This document shows positions 27,021 through 36,203 of a stretch of 64,000 nucleotides of DNA, one piece after another. The stretch is from Octadecabacter antarcticus 307 (lineage in GTDB: Bacteria > Pseudomonadota > Alphaproteobacteria > Rhodobacterales > Rhodobacteraceae), in the NCBI RefSeq assembly GCF_000155675.2, contig NC_020911.1, positions 2,222,501 through 2,286,500 of the forward strand. Reading direction: 5' to 3'. Numbering within the stretch: position 1 is the stretch's first letter; every line of letters starts with the position of its first letter. A program made the position numbers and the translations under genes. The notes beneath the pieces were generated by a model. The model saw only the letters and a list, made by a program, of their open reading frames with translations. It was not told the DNA's origin and did no database searches.

Positions 27021-28121
27021 ATGTTGAAAGATCAAGTGGTGCGTGTCGTTGGGGCCATGTCGGGCACGTCGCTGGACGGTGTCGATGCGGCCGAAATTGT
27101 GACGGACGGCCATGCGTTTATCGAGTTTGGCGAAAGTGCGTTTCGCCCCTACACAAAAGCCCAAGTTGCCGTGTTGCGCGCCGCACTTGGAAAATGGCCG
27201 GAAGACGACATCGCCGAAGCCTGCGAGTTGATTGAGACGGTTCACGCACAAGTCTTGAGCGGCTTTGGCGATGCCGATTTGGTCGGCTTTCACGGGCAGA
27301 CGTTGGCCCATGATCCAAAGGGGCGGGGCACGCATCAGGCGGGTGACGGCAGCGTTTTGGCCGATGTCTCAGGTAAAACCGTGGTCTGGGATTTTCGCAG
27401 TGCGGATGTGCAAATGGGCGGCGAGGGTGCGCCACTGGCACCGTTTTATCACTTTGCGCTGGCCAAAAAGATGGGTGCGTTTGAACCTGTTGCCATTCTA
27501 AACTTGGGTGGTGTTGGCAACCTCACGTGGATCGATCCCAGTCTGCCCTTGCCGCAAAGCGATGGGGCGTTACTGGCGTTTGATACTGGGCCAGCCAACG
27601 CACCGATCAATGATTTGATGCAGGCGCGATTGGGGCAGTCGTTTGATCTGGATGGGAAATTGGCCGCCTTGGGAACAGTTGATCACCGAATTATTGACCA
27701 GTTCTTGCAGCATCCGTTTTTCTTTCGGATGCCGCCGAAATCGCTGGATCGCGATGCATTTATTGGACTTACCAACGCGGTTTCAGACCTGTCGGACGCG
27801 GACGCTGCAGCAACTTTGACCATGGCCTGTGCCACCTCGGTGGCGCAAGGTTTGCAGGGCTGCCCAAGCCCGCCGTCGCGCATGTTTGTAACGGGCGGTG
27901 GACGCAGTAACCCTACGCTTATGGGGATGATCGCAGATGCCTGCGCCGTTCCCGTAGCCCCAATTGAGGACGCAGGGTTTGACGGCGACATGCTGGAAGC
28001 GCAGGCGTTTGCCTACCTCGCAGTGCGCGTCGCCAAAGGGTTGCCAACCAGCGCATCGGGCACCACGGGCGTGCGCGCTGCAATTGGCGGTGGCACCGTT
28101 TCGCGCCCGTCGAAAGATTAG
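27021..28121 (+). CDS. anmK: Anhydro-N-acetylmuramic acid kinase
   Basis: A 366-residue sugar kinase of the ASKHA fold that phosphorylates 1,6-anhydro-MurNAc released from cell wall, feeding it back into peptidoglycan recycling. Phosphate-binding segments are [18 protein letters not shown] at the N-terminus and [15 protein letters not shown] near residue 290; [11 protein letters not shown] and [12 protein letters not shown] lie between. ATG 27021 is preceded by GGGGAAG and starts right at the conserved strand. The pairing with tyrS is the common alphaproteobacterial arrangement. Confidence 0.96.
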   Translation: MLKDQVVRVVGAMSGTSLDGVDAAEIVTDGHAFIEFGESAFRPYTKAQVAVLRAALGKWPEDDIAEACELIETVHAQVLSGFGDADLVGFHGQTLAHDPKGRGTHQAGDGSVLADVSGKTVVWDFRSADVQMGGEGAPLAPFYHFALAKKMGAFEPVAILNLGGVGNLTWIDPSLPLPQSDGALLAFDTGPANAPINDLMQARLGQSFDLDGKLAALGTVDHRIIDQFLQHPFFFRMPPKSLDRDAFIGLTNAVSDLSDADAAATLTMACATSVAQGLQGCPSPPSRMFVTGGGRSNPTLMGMIADACAVPVAPIEDAGFDGDMLEAQAFAYLAVRVAKGLPTSASGTTGVRAAIGGGTVSRPSKD

Positions 28122-28302
28122 GTATTTGAGAACCAAAGAAGTCGGAAGAAAAACTCTGCGCCAGAGGATCGCTAGGCGTCTTGGCACAGAGTCTTCTTCG
28201 GTTACGGCCATCGGCTCCACAGCCTGTACCGCTCACACAGGATGCAATGTTAAGGTTAATTACGTCTTACTTTCTTCCCGCTTCTTTGGTTCTTAAATAC
28301 CC

Positions 28303-28337
28303 AAATCCACCTTCCCTCAGGCGGGAAGGTGGATTTT
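28303..28337. terminator. Bidirectional terminator between anmK and the MttB homologue
   Basis: AAATCCACCTTCCC (28303-28316) and GGGAAGGTGGATTT (28323-28336) make a perfect 14-bp stem with A and T tracts on either side. The loop begins with the stop codon of the minus-strand gene, so the stem's right arm encodes that protein's last residues. Confidence 0.9.
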
Positions 28338-29906
28338 GAAACGTGCGCGGATGGTCGCGTCCAATTCTGGATCAAACCGCGCGGCGGACCGTCTGGCCAA
28401 GATAGCATCTTTGCGTGCAATGGTTTGCTCGATCAGGTTGGGGCGGTCTTTTTCTGCCCATTCTTTCGGGCTCATCCGGTTGCCGAGCGCTGGATAGACG
28501 CAATCGCGTTCCATATGGCTGAGGGTTCGATCGGTGCCGAGGTAATGACCCACTGCCGGCTTTTCTGGGCGGCCCATGCACACTTCGCGCATTTGATCCA
28601 AAGCCAGGGTTTCGTCGTCCACTTCGATGCCACGTACACAGCGCAGGGCTTGGCCGATCAGATCATCGCTGAGGATCAGGCTTTCGTGGCAAAAGCCGAG
28701 CAAAGAGGCGTGCATACCTGCGGCCTCATAGACCATGTTTAGCCCGCTCAGGCCCGCCATGACGGCGGAACACATCTGTTCCCATCCGGCTTGCATGTCG
28801 GGCATTTTTGAATCGCTTGCCCCACCAACGGCCCCACCTGGAACGCCGTAGAATGCATGCATTTGGGCGCAACCGGAGCTTAACAGTGCCTGTTCGCCGG
28901 AACCGACTGTCATCGCGCCGGTGCGCAAATCCAACCCGAAAGGCCAAGTCCCGAACACTGCCGGATGACCGGGGACCATTGCATTGACGTAGACAACCCC
29001 TGCGAGGCATTCGGCCACGGCCTGCACGATCGCGCCGGCAATGGTGGAGGGCGCAGTTGCCCCCGACATGCCAGCAGACAACAGCAAGATCGGCATGCCA
29101 CCACGGATACAAATCTCCATCGCTTCGCAGGATTCGGTCGCGAATTTCATTGGTGGAACGACGAAACAGTTGGACATCGACACAAACGGGCGTTTCCGAT
29201 ATTTCGATTCGCCGCCAGCGATGGCGTAAGCCAATTGAAGACATTCGGCGGCATGGCTTGGGTCAGAGATAGACGTACCGATGTGTTTGGTCGTGCCTGC
29301 ACAGCAGGCGTAGATCGTGTTGAGATCCATTTCGAGGTTGTCAGCAATATCGCGTGCCACCATCGGGCGTTGCAGGAAGTGAACGTTATCTAGCGTGTCA
29401 GTGATCCGCGCGGCGTCGTGCAGGTCTTGCAACGTGCTTTCGCGGAAATTGTTACCCGCCACATCGACCATATTCACCGCAGCGCCAGCGGTGCCGTAAT
29501 GCACACGTTGCCCGCTCAGATCGAGGTCATGGACAGGGTCCCGGCCACACAGGGTCAGGTCCTTGCAAGATATCGCAAGCATGTCTTCGACCAAGGCACG
29601 CGGAAAACGGATGCGCCCATCATCCCCGAGAATGGCCCCTGCGCCCGTCAGGATTTGGACGCCCGATGGCGGCGCGTCCGCGAGGCCGATGGTTTCCAGC
29701 GCGGTCAGCGCGGCCTCATGAATTTTCAGGACATCTGCATCTGAAAGGGGTTTATATTTGCCCCCCGTCATGCCCGCTCGCACGGGGCGCATGGCGTCAG
29801 ATAGTTTAGAAGAACGCGCTGCGTGACGGGCGGCGCGGCCACCACTACGGCTGGCACGGCCTTGGGTATTAGTTGGGGCAGGGCGGTTTGGGGTTTCGTC
29901 GTTCAT
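28317..29906 (-). CDS. Trimethylamine methyltransferase (MttB) family protein, non-pyrrolysine
   Basis: A 529-residue member of the MttB superfamily (COG5598). Archaeal MttB uses pyrrolysine to demethylate trimethylamine; this one has no in-frame amber codon, so it belongs with the non-pyrrolysine homologues, of which some demethylate glycine betaine or other quaternary amines and pass methyl to a corrinoid protein. Visible blocks are GRDPVHDLDLSGQRVHYGTAGAAVNMVD, ILLLSAGMSGATAPSTIAGAIVQ and GGASDSKMPDMQAGWEQMCSAVMAGLSGLNMVYEAAGM. No corrinoid-protein gene is adjacent. The N-terminal 35 residues are basic, Ser/Arg-rich and poorly conserved. Confidence 0.88.
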   Translation of the reverse strand: MNDETPNRPAPTNTQGRASRSGGRAARHAARSSKLSDAMRPVRAGMTGGKYKPLSDADVLKIHEAALTALETIGLADAPPSGVQILTGAGAILGDDGRIRFPRALVEDMLAISCKDLTLCGRDPVHDLDLSGQRVHYGTAGAAVNMVDVAGNNFRESTLQDLHDAARITDTLDNVHFLQRPMVARDIADNLEMDLNTIYACCAGTTKHIGTSISDPSHAAECLQLAYAIAGGESKYRKRPFVSMSNCFVVPPMKFATESCEAMEICIRGGMPILLLSAGMSGATAPSTIAGAIVQAVAECLAGVVYVNAMVPGHPAVFGTWPFGLDLRTGAMTVGSGEQALLSSGCAQMHAFYGVPGGAVGGASDSKMPDMQAGWEQMCSAVMAGLSGLNMVYEAAGMHASLLGFCHESLILSDDLIGQALRCVRGIEVDDETLALDQMREVCMGRPEKPAVGHYLGTDRTLSHMERDCVYPALGNRMSPKEWAEKDRPNLIEQTIARKDAILARRSAARFDPELDATIRARFKIHLPA

Positions 29907-30331
29907 GTGTTTGGCCTTTGTCTGTAGGGAAATTGGGTTCTCTACAGCGCAGCGGGCCGCCCACGGGCCGCGCGACCACGCCGCGCACCGATCGTCAGGT
30001 TGACGCGGACAGCATGAGTTGTTGCGGTTATGGTTTTTTGATCCATGTCCAGATGGTGAGACGTCACACCCTTACAATCTATCGTCTTTGCGACGTTTGG
30101 TCGTTTTTGAACCAATTCAAATTGGATCATGCACAAGTTTGTGATGGGGACCGGATGGGCGCAGCTTGGCCTATGCCTGCGCCAGTTTCGGGCGAAACCC
30201 AGCTTATTGTGCCATGTAATTTCTGAAGTGGTGGCAACCAGAATCTAGAAGCGATTTTAGGGTGAAGAGTACTGCGTGCATTTCGTGTGCAGCTTATCCA
30301 AAAAATAAAATTAAAGAGAAGGAAGCCTACA
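29907..30331. other. Intergenic region upstream of the porin gene
   Basis: No gene is supported. The first 100 bases are GC-rich and the part near 30240-30330 is AT-rich, fitting promoters for the two divergent genes. Confidence 0.5.
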
Positions 30332-30934
30332 ATGTCTAAAATGTTTTTCGCGGCAACAACGACTGCACTGACCATGAGCGTTGCGAGCGCATCGTTTGCT
30401 GGCAACCTTTCGGAGCCGATCATCGCTCCGTCCCCAGCCGCAATGGCCGCCCCTGTTTATAGTACCGGAACCGATTGGACGGGTTTTTACGTCGGCGGAT
30501 CGCTTGGTTATGCCGAAGGCAGTGAAGACGACAGTACAGTTTTTGAGGACGACGGCGCGACATATGGCATCCACGCCGGTTACGATTACGATTTCGGTAA
30601 CTTTGTACTGGGTGCTGAATTGGAACTGTCCGGCTTCGATGTATCGGACGGCGGAAATGACATAGACAGTGTTTCGCGCGCGAAATTGCGTGCCGGTTAT
30701 GACGCAGGTGCCTTTTTGCCGTATTTGACGGTTGGTGTTGCTTCGTTGGATATCGGCGGCGGACTTGATGCCAACGATACAGGTTCGTTCTACGGTGTTG
30801 GCATGGATTACATGCTCAACGATCGTATCCGCCTTGGTGGTGAAGTGTTGCAGCACGAGTTTGGTAACTTCGACAACACAGGTCTGGACTTTGAGGCGAC
30901 AACGGCATCCGTGCGCGTTGCGTTCCAGTTCTAA
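30332..30934 (+). CDS. Outer-membrane beta-barrel protein (Omp31/porin-like)
   Basis: A 200-residue outer-membrane protein with a signal peptide (MSKMFFAATTTALTMSVASASFA). The barrel starts WTGFYVGGSLGYAEG, which is typical of the Omp31/opacity family, shows alternating strands through YGIHAGYDYDFGNFVLGAELELSG and ends with a C-terminal aromatic strand (TTASVRVAFQF), as required by the BAM machinery. GAAGGAAG precedes ATG 30332. It is likely an abundant single-gene transcript, with a terminator at 30958. Confidence 0.9.
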   Translation: MSKMFFAATTTALTMSVASASFAGNLSEPIIAPSPAAMAAPVYSTGTDWTGFYVGGSLGYAEGSEDDSTVFEDDGATYGIHAGYDYDFGNFVLGAELELSGFDVSDGGNDIDSVSRAKLRAGYDAGAFLPYLTVGVASLDIGGGLDANDTGSFYGVGMDYMLNDRIRLGGEVLQHEFGNFDNTGLDFEATTASVRVAFQF

Positions 30935-30957
30935 ACTGATCTTACGATTACGACCAT

Positions 30958-30997
30958 GCGGCGCGGCGGGCTAAATTTGGGCCGTCGCGCCGTAGCT
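30958..30997 (+). terminator. Terminator after the porin gene
   Basis: CGGCGCGGCGG and GCCGTCGCGCCG pair imperfectly around TAAATTTGG, followed shortly by TTTTT. Confidence 0.7.
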
Positions 30998-31058
30998 TTT
31001 TCGGGGGGGATTTGTGCCGATTGGCAGCGCTGCGGAACTAGGCAGACTTTGCCGCAGC

Positions 31059-31871
31059 TTAAGTCAGCAACGCATCGATTGTATCGCCCGATATGGACAG
31101 CCCGAGACGCGAAAAGCTGCCGTCTTTGGGGCCGTTGCCGAACATTTCAGCGGCGGCGTCGTACAAAACACGGTGGGTGGCCCGTGCCAATGCGGACCCG
31201 AGCGAAAGCCGTGCAGCCCCCATGGTCGCAAAGGACCGCTGGGTTTCGGCTGTGTAAATCGGCCCCGCAACAAGGACATTCACAGGGGCAGTGACAGCAG
31301 CGCAAATCCGCGCCACGTCTAGCGTGGTTTTTGGGATCGGCGCATAAAGACAATCAGCGCCTGCGGCTTCAAACCCTTGCAGGCGGGAGATGGCTTCTTC
31401 GATGTCGTAAGCACCAGTCATAATGCCGTCTGCACGCGCCGTGAGTACAAAGTCATTTGGCAAAGCGCGCGCAGCTGCGGCGGCGGCCTTTATGCGCTCA
31501 ATCGCGAAGGCGCGCGCGTAGGCGTCGGGACTGGGCAGCTTGATATCTTCGATGCAGATGCCCACAAGACCTGCTTCGCCTGCCAGCCGGACGGTTTCAG
31601 CGACAGTATCAGGATCATCGCCCCAGCCGTTTTCAAAATCACCTTGAACGGGCAAACCCGTGGCAGCAACAAGGTCTTCGGCATGGGCCAATGCCTCATC
31701 GCGGGACACGCCAAGGCCGTCTGGACGCCCGAATGTGAAAGCATGTGCGGCAGATGACGTCGCAATGGCCTGCGCGCCCATGGATTTCAGCACCCGCGCT
31801 GAGCCGATGTCCCACGCATTGGCGAGAATGAAGGGATCGCCGGGTTTGTGAAGGTTGCGGAACGTGGTCAT
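31059..31871 (-). CDS. Isocitrate lyase / PEP mutase family protein
   Basis: A 270-residue TIM-barrel enzyme of the isocitrate lyase/PEP mutase superfamily: LANAWDIGSARVLKSMGAQAIATSSAA, LPVQGDFENGWGDDPDTVAETVRLAGEAGLVGICIEDI and TARADGIMTGAYDIEEAISRLQGFEAAGADCLYAP. The catalytic-cysteine loop KKCG of true isocitrate lyases is absent, so it more likely cleaves or rearranges another 2-hydroxy or oxo acid (carboxyvinyl-phosphonate mutase/oxaloacetate-type branch). It is a single gene and the substrate is unknown. Confidence 0.85.
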   Translation of the reverse strand: MTTFRNLHKPGDPFILANAWDIGSARVLKSMGAQAIATSSAAHAFTFGRPDGLGVSRDEALAHAEDLVAATGLPVQGDFENGWGDDPDTVAETVRLAGEAGLVGICIEDIKLPSPDAYARAFAIERIKAAAAAARALPNDFVLTARADGIMTGAYDIEEAISRLQGFEAAGADCLYAPIPKTTLDVARICAAVTAPVNVLVAGPIYTAETQRSFATMGAARLSLGSALARATHRVLYDAAAEMFGNGPKDGSFSRLGLSISGDTIDALLT

Positions 31872-32030
31872 GGCTGGTCCTTAGTGGTTTCAAATTTGGC
31901 TGCGCAAATCCGATCAAGTGGCGTCGTTCATTGTGCGCCATTGGTTCAAGCCCGATGGACGACGCCTCCCGCTTTTCAGACTCCCCCAGGATATTCTTGA
32001 GACAAAGTCAGGGCACAAGAAAGGCTGTGT

Positions 32031-33203
32031 TTAAGCGGCTTTGGTGGTGGCGAAATCGAGCAGGGTTTGTAATGCGGATTTGTAGGTTTCGTCGTCGATG
32101 GTCATGGCAACGCGGATGTGGCCTGCGGCAGCGACGCCGAAGCTTTCGCCCGGCATGGTGGCGATGGCGTGGGTGTCGAGTAGGTCATTGGCGAAGGCAC
32201 TCCCCGTCAAACCCGTCGCGCGGATGTCGAGCATTGCATACATTGCGCCTTGGATTGGGCTGCCTTTGACGATGTTTTGTGTGGCCAGCAAAGTTTCTGT
32301 GATCTGGCGACGACGCGCGAAGGGGGCGGAGATTTCAGCCTCAAGCGCTTCGCCTTGGCCCAGTGCAAATTCGGCGGCGTCTTGGATATAGCCTGCGACG
32401 CCGTAGGTCGTATGGGTCGCAAGGTTGATGAGATGTTCAATGACTTTAGTCGGGGCACAGATCCAGCCGACACGGCTTCCAGTCATTGCGTGGCTTTTGG
32501 ACATTGACCCGACGACCAATGTGCGTTCCGCCATGTCGGGCAGCGCGCGAGGACTGATGTGATCGCCGTCCCACAGTTGCGTATCATAGACTTCGTCGGA
32601 AATCAGCCACAGGTCATGTTCAATGCAGGTGGTCGCAATTTCTTGCAATGTGGCGTGAGAATAGACAGCGCCCGTTGGATTGTTGGGGGTGTTGATCATA
32701 ATGCTTGCGGCACCTTTGGCATGGCGTGCGATGTCAGAGGCGCGGGGTTGAAAGCCGTTGTCAGGATATGCTGGTATAGCCTTTGGCGTCGCGCCGATCC
32801 CACGGATCGTTCCGGGATAGGTGGCGTAGTAGGGATCAATATAAAGCGCGACATCGCCTTCGTCGCAAACGGCTGTGTGGGCTGCAAACAGGGCTGCTTG
32901 CCCGCCGGGGGTGATCAGGATGTTGTCCGGTGTTGTCGCCACGCCCGTGCGCGTCTGAATGCGGGTTGCGACGGCCTGGCGCAAGGCCTCGGTGCCGGGG
33001 ACTGCGGCGTATCCTGTGTGCCCGTCCTTCGCGCTTGCGTGCATCGCATCCAGAATACTTGGGTGCGTGCGAATGTCATGTTCCCCGATCGTCAGTTCGA
33101 TGACGGGTTGACCTGCGGCTTTCAGGGCGCGGGCGCGGTAAAAGACCTCCCAGCCATCAGAGCCGCCGGGTGTGAGATGTGTGATGCGATGTGATAATTT
33201 CAT
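32031..33203 (-). CDS. Class I/II pyridoxal-phosphate aminotransferase
   Basis: A 390-residue fold-type I aminotransferase. Recognisable are IELTIGEHDIRTHPSILDAM, GGQAALFAAHTAVCDEGDVALYIDPYYATY, INTPNNPTGAVYSHATLQEI, LISDEVYDTQLWDG with the PLP Asp and Tyr, and the Schiff-base lysine in VVGSMSKSHAMTGSRVGWI. ATG 33203 is chosen to match MKLSHRITHLTPGGSDGW; the frame runs open past it. The donor/acceptor pair is not evident from sequence. Confidence 0.9.
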   Translation of the reverse strand: MKLSHRITHLTPGGSDGWEVFYRARALKAAGQPVIELTIGEHDIRTHPSILDAMHASAKDGHTGYAAVPGTEALRQAVATRIQTRTGVATTPDNILITPGGQAALFAAHTAVCDEGDVALYIDPYYATYPGTIRGIGATPKAIPAYPDNGFQPRASDIARHAKGAASIMINTPNNPTGAVYSHATLQEIATTCIEHDLWLISDEVYDTQLWDGDHISPRALPDMAERTLVVGSMSKSHAMTGSRVGWICAPTKVIEHLINLATHTTYGVAGYIQDAAEFALGQGEALEAEISAPFARRRQITETLLATQNIVKGSPIQGAMYAMLDIRATGLTGSAFANDLLDTHAIATMPGESFGVAAAGHIRVAMTIDDETYKSALQTLLDFATTKAA

Positions 33204-33234
33204 GTTCGCACGTGACCAGTGGCGCTGGTCGGTG

Positions 33235-33678
33235 TCAATCCAGAAGAATGCGTGGTCCGGTGCCTTTGTGCCCCAAGGTATCCGCCGGATTATACAGTGC
33301 GCAGGCATCAAGGCTGAGGCACCCACAACCGATGCAACCGTCGAGCTTGTCGCGCAGCGCTTCCAGCTGGGTGATGCGCGCCGTGATGTCAACACGCATC
33401 GCGGTCGAAATACGGGCCCAATCGGATTTGCTGGGGGCTTTATGGGTGGGCAGATGTGCCATGTGGCCAGCAATGTCGGCCAGTGAAAACCCCAACCGCT
33501 GGGCGATCATGGCAAATGACAACCGTCGCAGGTCTGCCTTGTCATAGCGGCGATGCCCGCCTGCGTTGCGCAGAGGATGCACAATGCCGTGGGTTTCGTA
33601 AAACCGGATCGCCGAGACGGCAAGGCCGGTACGATCCGCGAGGTCCCCGATAGTCAGTCCGTTTGTTGGGCGGGCCAT
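33235..33678 (-). CDS. soxR: Redox-sensitive activator SoxR
   Basis: A 147-residue MerR-family regulator. The N-terminal helix-turn-helix is LTIGDLADRTGLAVSAIRFYETHGIVHPLRNAGGHRRYD, followed by a dimerisation helix, and the C-terminus has the [2Fe-2S] cysteine set CIGCGCLSLDAC that defines SoxR. It senses redox-cycling compounds or nitric oxide and activates by twisting its promoter DNA. ATG 33678 is used because the preceding 21 codons of the frame do not match. It is divergent from a glyoxalase-family gene with a perfect 18-bp palindrome between them. Confidence 0.93.
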   Translation of the reverse strand: MARPTNGLTIGDLADRTGLAVSAIRFYETHGIVHPLRNAGGHRRYDKADLRRLSFAMIAQRLGFSLADIAGHMAHLPTHKAPSKSDWARISTAMRVDITARITQLEALRDKLDGCIGCGCLSLDACALYNPADTLGHKGTGPRILLD

Positions 33679-33693
33679 GAAAATAATCCTTGA

Positions 33694-33711
33694 TCTCAAG
33701 TGCACTTGAGA
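33694..33711. promoter_or_regulatory. SoxR operator
   Basis: TCTCAAGTGCACTTGAGA is a perfect palindrome of the SoxR-box type (core CTCAAGT..ACTTGAG). It begins 16 bases upstream of soxR and lies 42 bases before the divergent glyoxalase gene, so one site can serve both. Confidence 0.88.
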
Positions 33712-33752
33712 AATTACACAGGATGCAGGACCAACCCACAAGGAAAAAATAA

Positions 33753-34136
33753 ATGGCCCATCTTGAACACGTAAACGTCACCGTCGTTGACCCTGACGCG
33801 AGTGCGGCAATGCTGATCGATCTTTTCGGCTGGCATCGGCGCTGGTCTGGCGGTGCGATTGGCGCGGGGCGATCTGTGCACGTGGGCGGCGAGGGGTTTT
33901 ACCTTGCTTTGTATACGGGTCCCGACGGTGTCCCGTTAGAAGCGGCGCACACCAGTTACCGCGAAAAGGCGGGTCTGAACCACATCGGCGTTGTCGTGGA
34001 TGATTTGGACAGGGTTGAGGCCGCTGTGAAGGCCAAGGGGTATAACACGCACAGCCATGCGGATTATGAGCCGGGCCATCGTTTTTATTTCTGCGAGGAA
34101 AACGGAATCGAAATCGAGGTCGTCAGTTATGACTGA
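33753..34136 (+). CDS. Glyoxalase / VOC-family protein (SoxR regulon)
   Basis: A 127-residue vicinal-oxygen-chelate protein with two beta-alpha-beta-beta-beta units: HLEHVNVTVVDPDASAAMLIDLFGWH and AGLNHIGVVVDDLDRVEAAVKAKGY ... FYFCEENGIEIEVVSYD. The metal-type residues (His at position 5, Glu near 122) fit a dioxygenase, resistance protein or isomerase. Its promoter contains the SoxR palindrome, so it is probably the main SoxR target here; a detoxification role is an inference from that context. Confidence 0.85.
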   Translation: MAHLEHVNVTVVDPDASAAMLIDLFGWHRRWSGGAIGAGRSVHVGGEGFYLALYTGPDGVPLEAAHTSYREKAGLNHIGVVVDDLDRVEAAVKAKGYNTHSHADYEPGHRFYFCEENGIEIEVVSYD

Positions 34137-34630
34137 AATGCCTGCGTGAAATCTGGCGGGGCCGCGCTGGCGCTTTGGCATAGGCGCAAGACAAACGCCG
34201 CCTGAGCGCAGGGAACTGCGCAGCGGTCTTGTGTCGTGCGATGTTTCACAAGAAGGCGGGCCCGCCGATGGTGACGTGGTCCGGCGCAGGCCCTTACTGG
34301 GCAGACCTGCGCGATCTGTAATGCCGTGGGTCTGCACCCGGTTGCTTGCCCCCAAGCGTGGGTGGTCCGTGACCCGTGACCTGTGTCAATTGGATATCCA
34401 AGGGCGGTTTTAGGGCAGCAGTGTTAAACGTTCGTAAGGGGGGCGCGCGCTGCGCAGTTGATTTGCGCAACGCACGAGGGTATGCACGCCGCATGAAGAG
34501 CATTTGCATCATTGCGTGTATTATTTCCTGCTAACTTAAGTCGCGGGCTGCTTTTTCACGTTTCGATCCATCGCTGAACTTGCTAGGTCCGCGGGCAACA
34601 CCTGCGCTAAAGCATATTCGAGGTTCAACG
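34137..34630. other. Intergenic region upstream of cysS
   Basis: About 490 bases without a supportable gene on either strand. It includes GC-rich inverted segments near 34200-34230 and an AT-richer stretch near 34500-34540 that could hold the cysS promoter. Confidence 0.5.
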
Positions 34631-36076
34631 ATGGCGATCAAACTGTACAACACAAAGGTCCGCAAAAAGGTCGAGTTTAGCCCGATCGACCATAAAGACG
34701 TGCGCATGTATGTCTGTGGGCCGACCGTTTATGACCGCGCCCATCTGGGCAATGCGCGTCCGGTCATTGTGTTCGACACGCTGTTCCGGCTGCTGCGCCA
34801 CACCTATGGCGCGGACCATGTCACTTATGTGCGCAATTTCACCGACGTCGATGATAAAATCAACGCCACCGCATTTGCGCGCCAGCAGGCGGGGGCTGCG
34901 GGTACGTTGGAAGACCTGATTGCCGAGCGGTCGAGCGAGACGATTGGCTGGTATCTTGAGGACATGGCCGCCGTGGGCGCGCTGGAGCCGTCAGCCATGC
35001 CGCGTGCGACGCAATACATCGCGCAGATGATCACAATGATTGAGGATTTGATTGCCAAGGGTCACGCATACGAGGCCGAGGGTCATGCGTTGTTCCGTGT
35101 GCGGTCCTACACCGAATATGGCGCGCTGTCGGGCCGCTCTGTTGACGATATGATCGCAGGGGCGCGGGTCGAAGTGGCGCCCTACAAAGAAGATCCGATG
35201 GATTTTGTGTTGTGGAAACCATCAAGCGACGTTCAGCCCGGTTGGGACAGTCCGTGGGGTCGTGGACGTCCGGGCTGGCATATCGAATGTTCGGCCATGG
35301 CGCTGGACCTGCTGGGTGGTGAATTCGATATTCACGGCGGCGGCAACGATTTGCAATTTCCGCACCATGAAAACGAGATCGCGCAATCGACCTGTGCGGG
35401 CCACGGGTTCGCCAACGTCTGGATGCACAACGAAATGTTGCAGGTCGAGGGCAGGAAGATGTCCAAGTCCTTGGGCAACTTTTTCACTGTGCGTGATTTG
35501 TTGGAGCAGGGTGTACCGGGGGAGGTGATCCGGTTTGTGATGCTGAGCACGCATTACCGCAAGCCGATGGATTGGACCGCAGCCAAGGTTCAGTTTGCTG
35601 AAAAAACTCTGATTGGTTGGCGGACCGCGACAATGGAGTTAACGCCGACAGCAGCCCCCGACTTCACAGCGGATAAGGAAATATTGGCGGCGCTTTCCGA
35701 TGATCTGAATACTCACCTAATGATCTCTAAGTTGAACGCGTTAAGGCCGAAGCCACAAATGCTCTTGGACAATGCGCGATTTGTTGGGTTTCTTTCTGAT
35801 GAATTTAGAGCTGCCCGAGAAGTTCACGGGCTTCCGAGCGGTCAATACTCTGATTTCGACAATATTGACCTAAACGCGCCTATTCATCTGCATCTATTAA
35901 ACGACAAAATCACAGAGATTCGAGCGACTGCTTTGCAAACCAAAAATTTCTCGGCCCTAGACGAGATCAAAAATAAGGCAGCGGAAGCTGGAATCGAGGT
36001 TCGCATGTCAAAAGTCGGCGTTGAATTAATTCCGAACGCGAATTTTGACTCCTCCAAATTGGAGGGTCTCCTATGA
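34631..36076 (+). CDS. cysS: Cysteinyl-tRNA synthetase
   Basis: A 481-residue class I synthetase. Motifs: [19 protein letters not shown] with zinc Cys and HIGH-like [41 protein letters not shown] with zinc His/Glu, and [14 protein letters not shown]. The catalytic part up to about residue 335 has codon use like its neighbours, but from about 35640 onward the gene is clearly richer in A and T and the anticodon-binding domain diverges from the usual Rhodobacteraceae form, although it ends with the family-typical [15 protein letters not shown]. This suggests a mosaic gene. It is followed by cimA. Confidence 0.95.
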   Translation: MAIKLYNTKVRKKVEFSPIDHKDVRMYVCGPTVYDRAHLGNARPVIVFDTLFRLLRHTYGADHVTYVRNFTDVDDKINATAFARQQAGAAGTLEDLIAERSSETIGWYLEDMAAVGALEPSAMPRATQYIAQMITMIEDLIAKGHAYEAEGHALFRVRSYTEYGALSGRSVDDMIAGARVEVAPYKEDPMDFVLWKPSSDVQPGWDSPWGRGRPGWHIECSAMALDLLGGEFDIHGGGNDLQFPHHENEIAQSTCAGHGFANVWMHNEMLQVEGRKMSKSLGNFFTVRDLLEQGVPGEVIRFVMLSTHYRKPMDWTAAKVQFAEKTLIGWRTATMELTPTAAPDFTADKEILAALSDDLNTHLMISKLNALRPKPQMLLDNARFVGFLSDEFRAAREVHGLPSGQYSDFDNIDLNAPIHLHLLNDKITEIRATALQTKNFSALDEIKNKAAEAGIEVRMSKVGVELIPNANFDSSKLEGLL

Positions 36077-36203
36077 TCTGCGATCAGCGCCTGCGGCGGG
36101 CGGGGGGCGCGCCTTCGGCGCTTAAGACAGTGAAGGGGGCGCTGCCCCGCGCTATGCGCTCCCCGGGATATTTTAAAAGCAAAGACATGCAGGAGTGGTG
36201 CTG

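Noticed and set aside
28317..29906. Pyrrolysine-containing MttB
   Set aside because: The frame is continuous with no internal TAG, so it is a non-pyrrolysine homologue.
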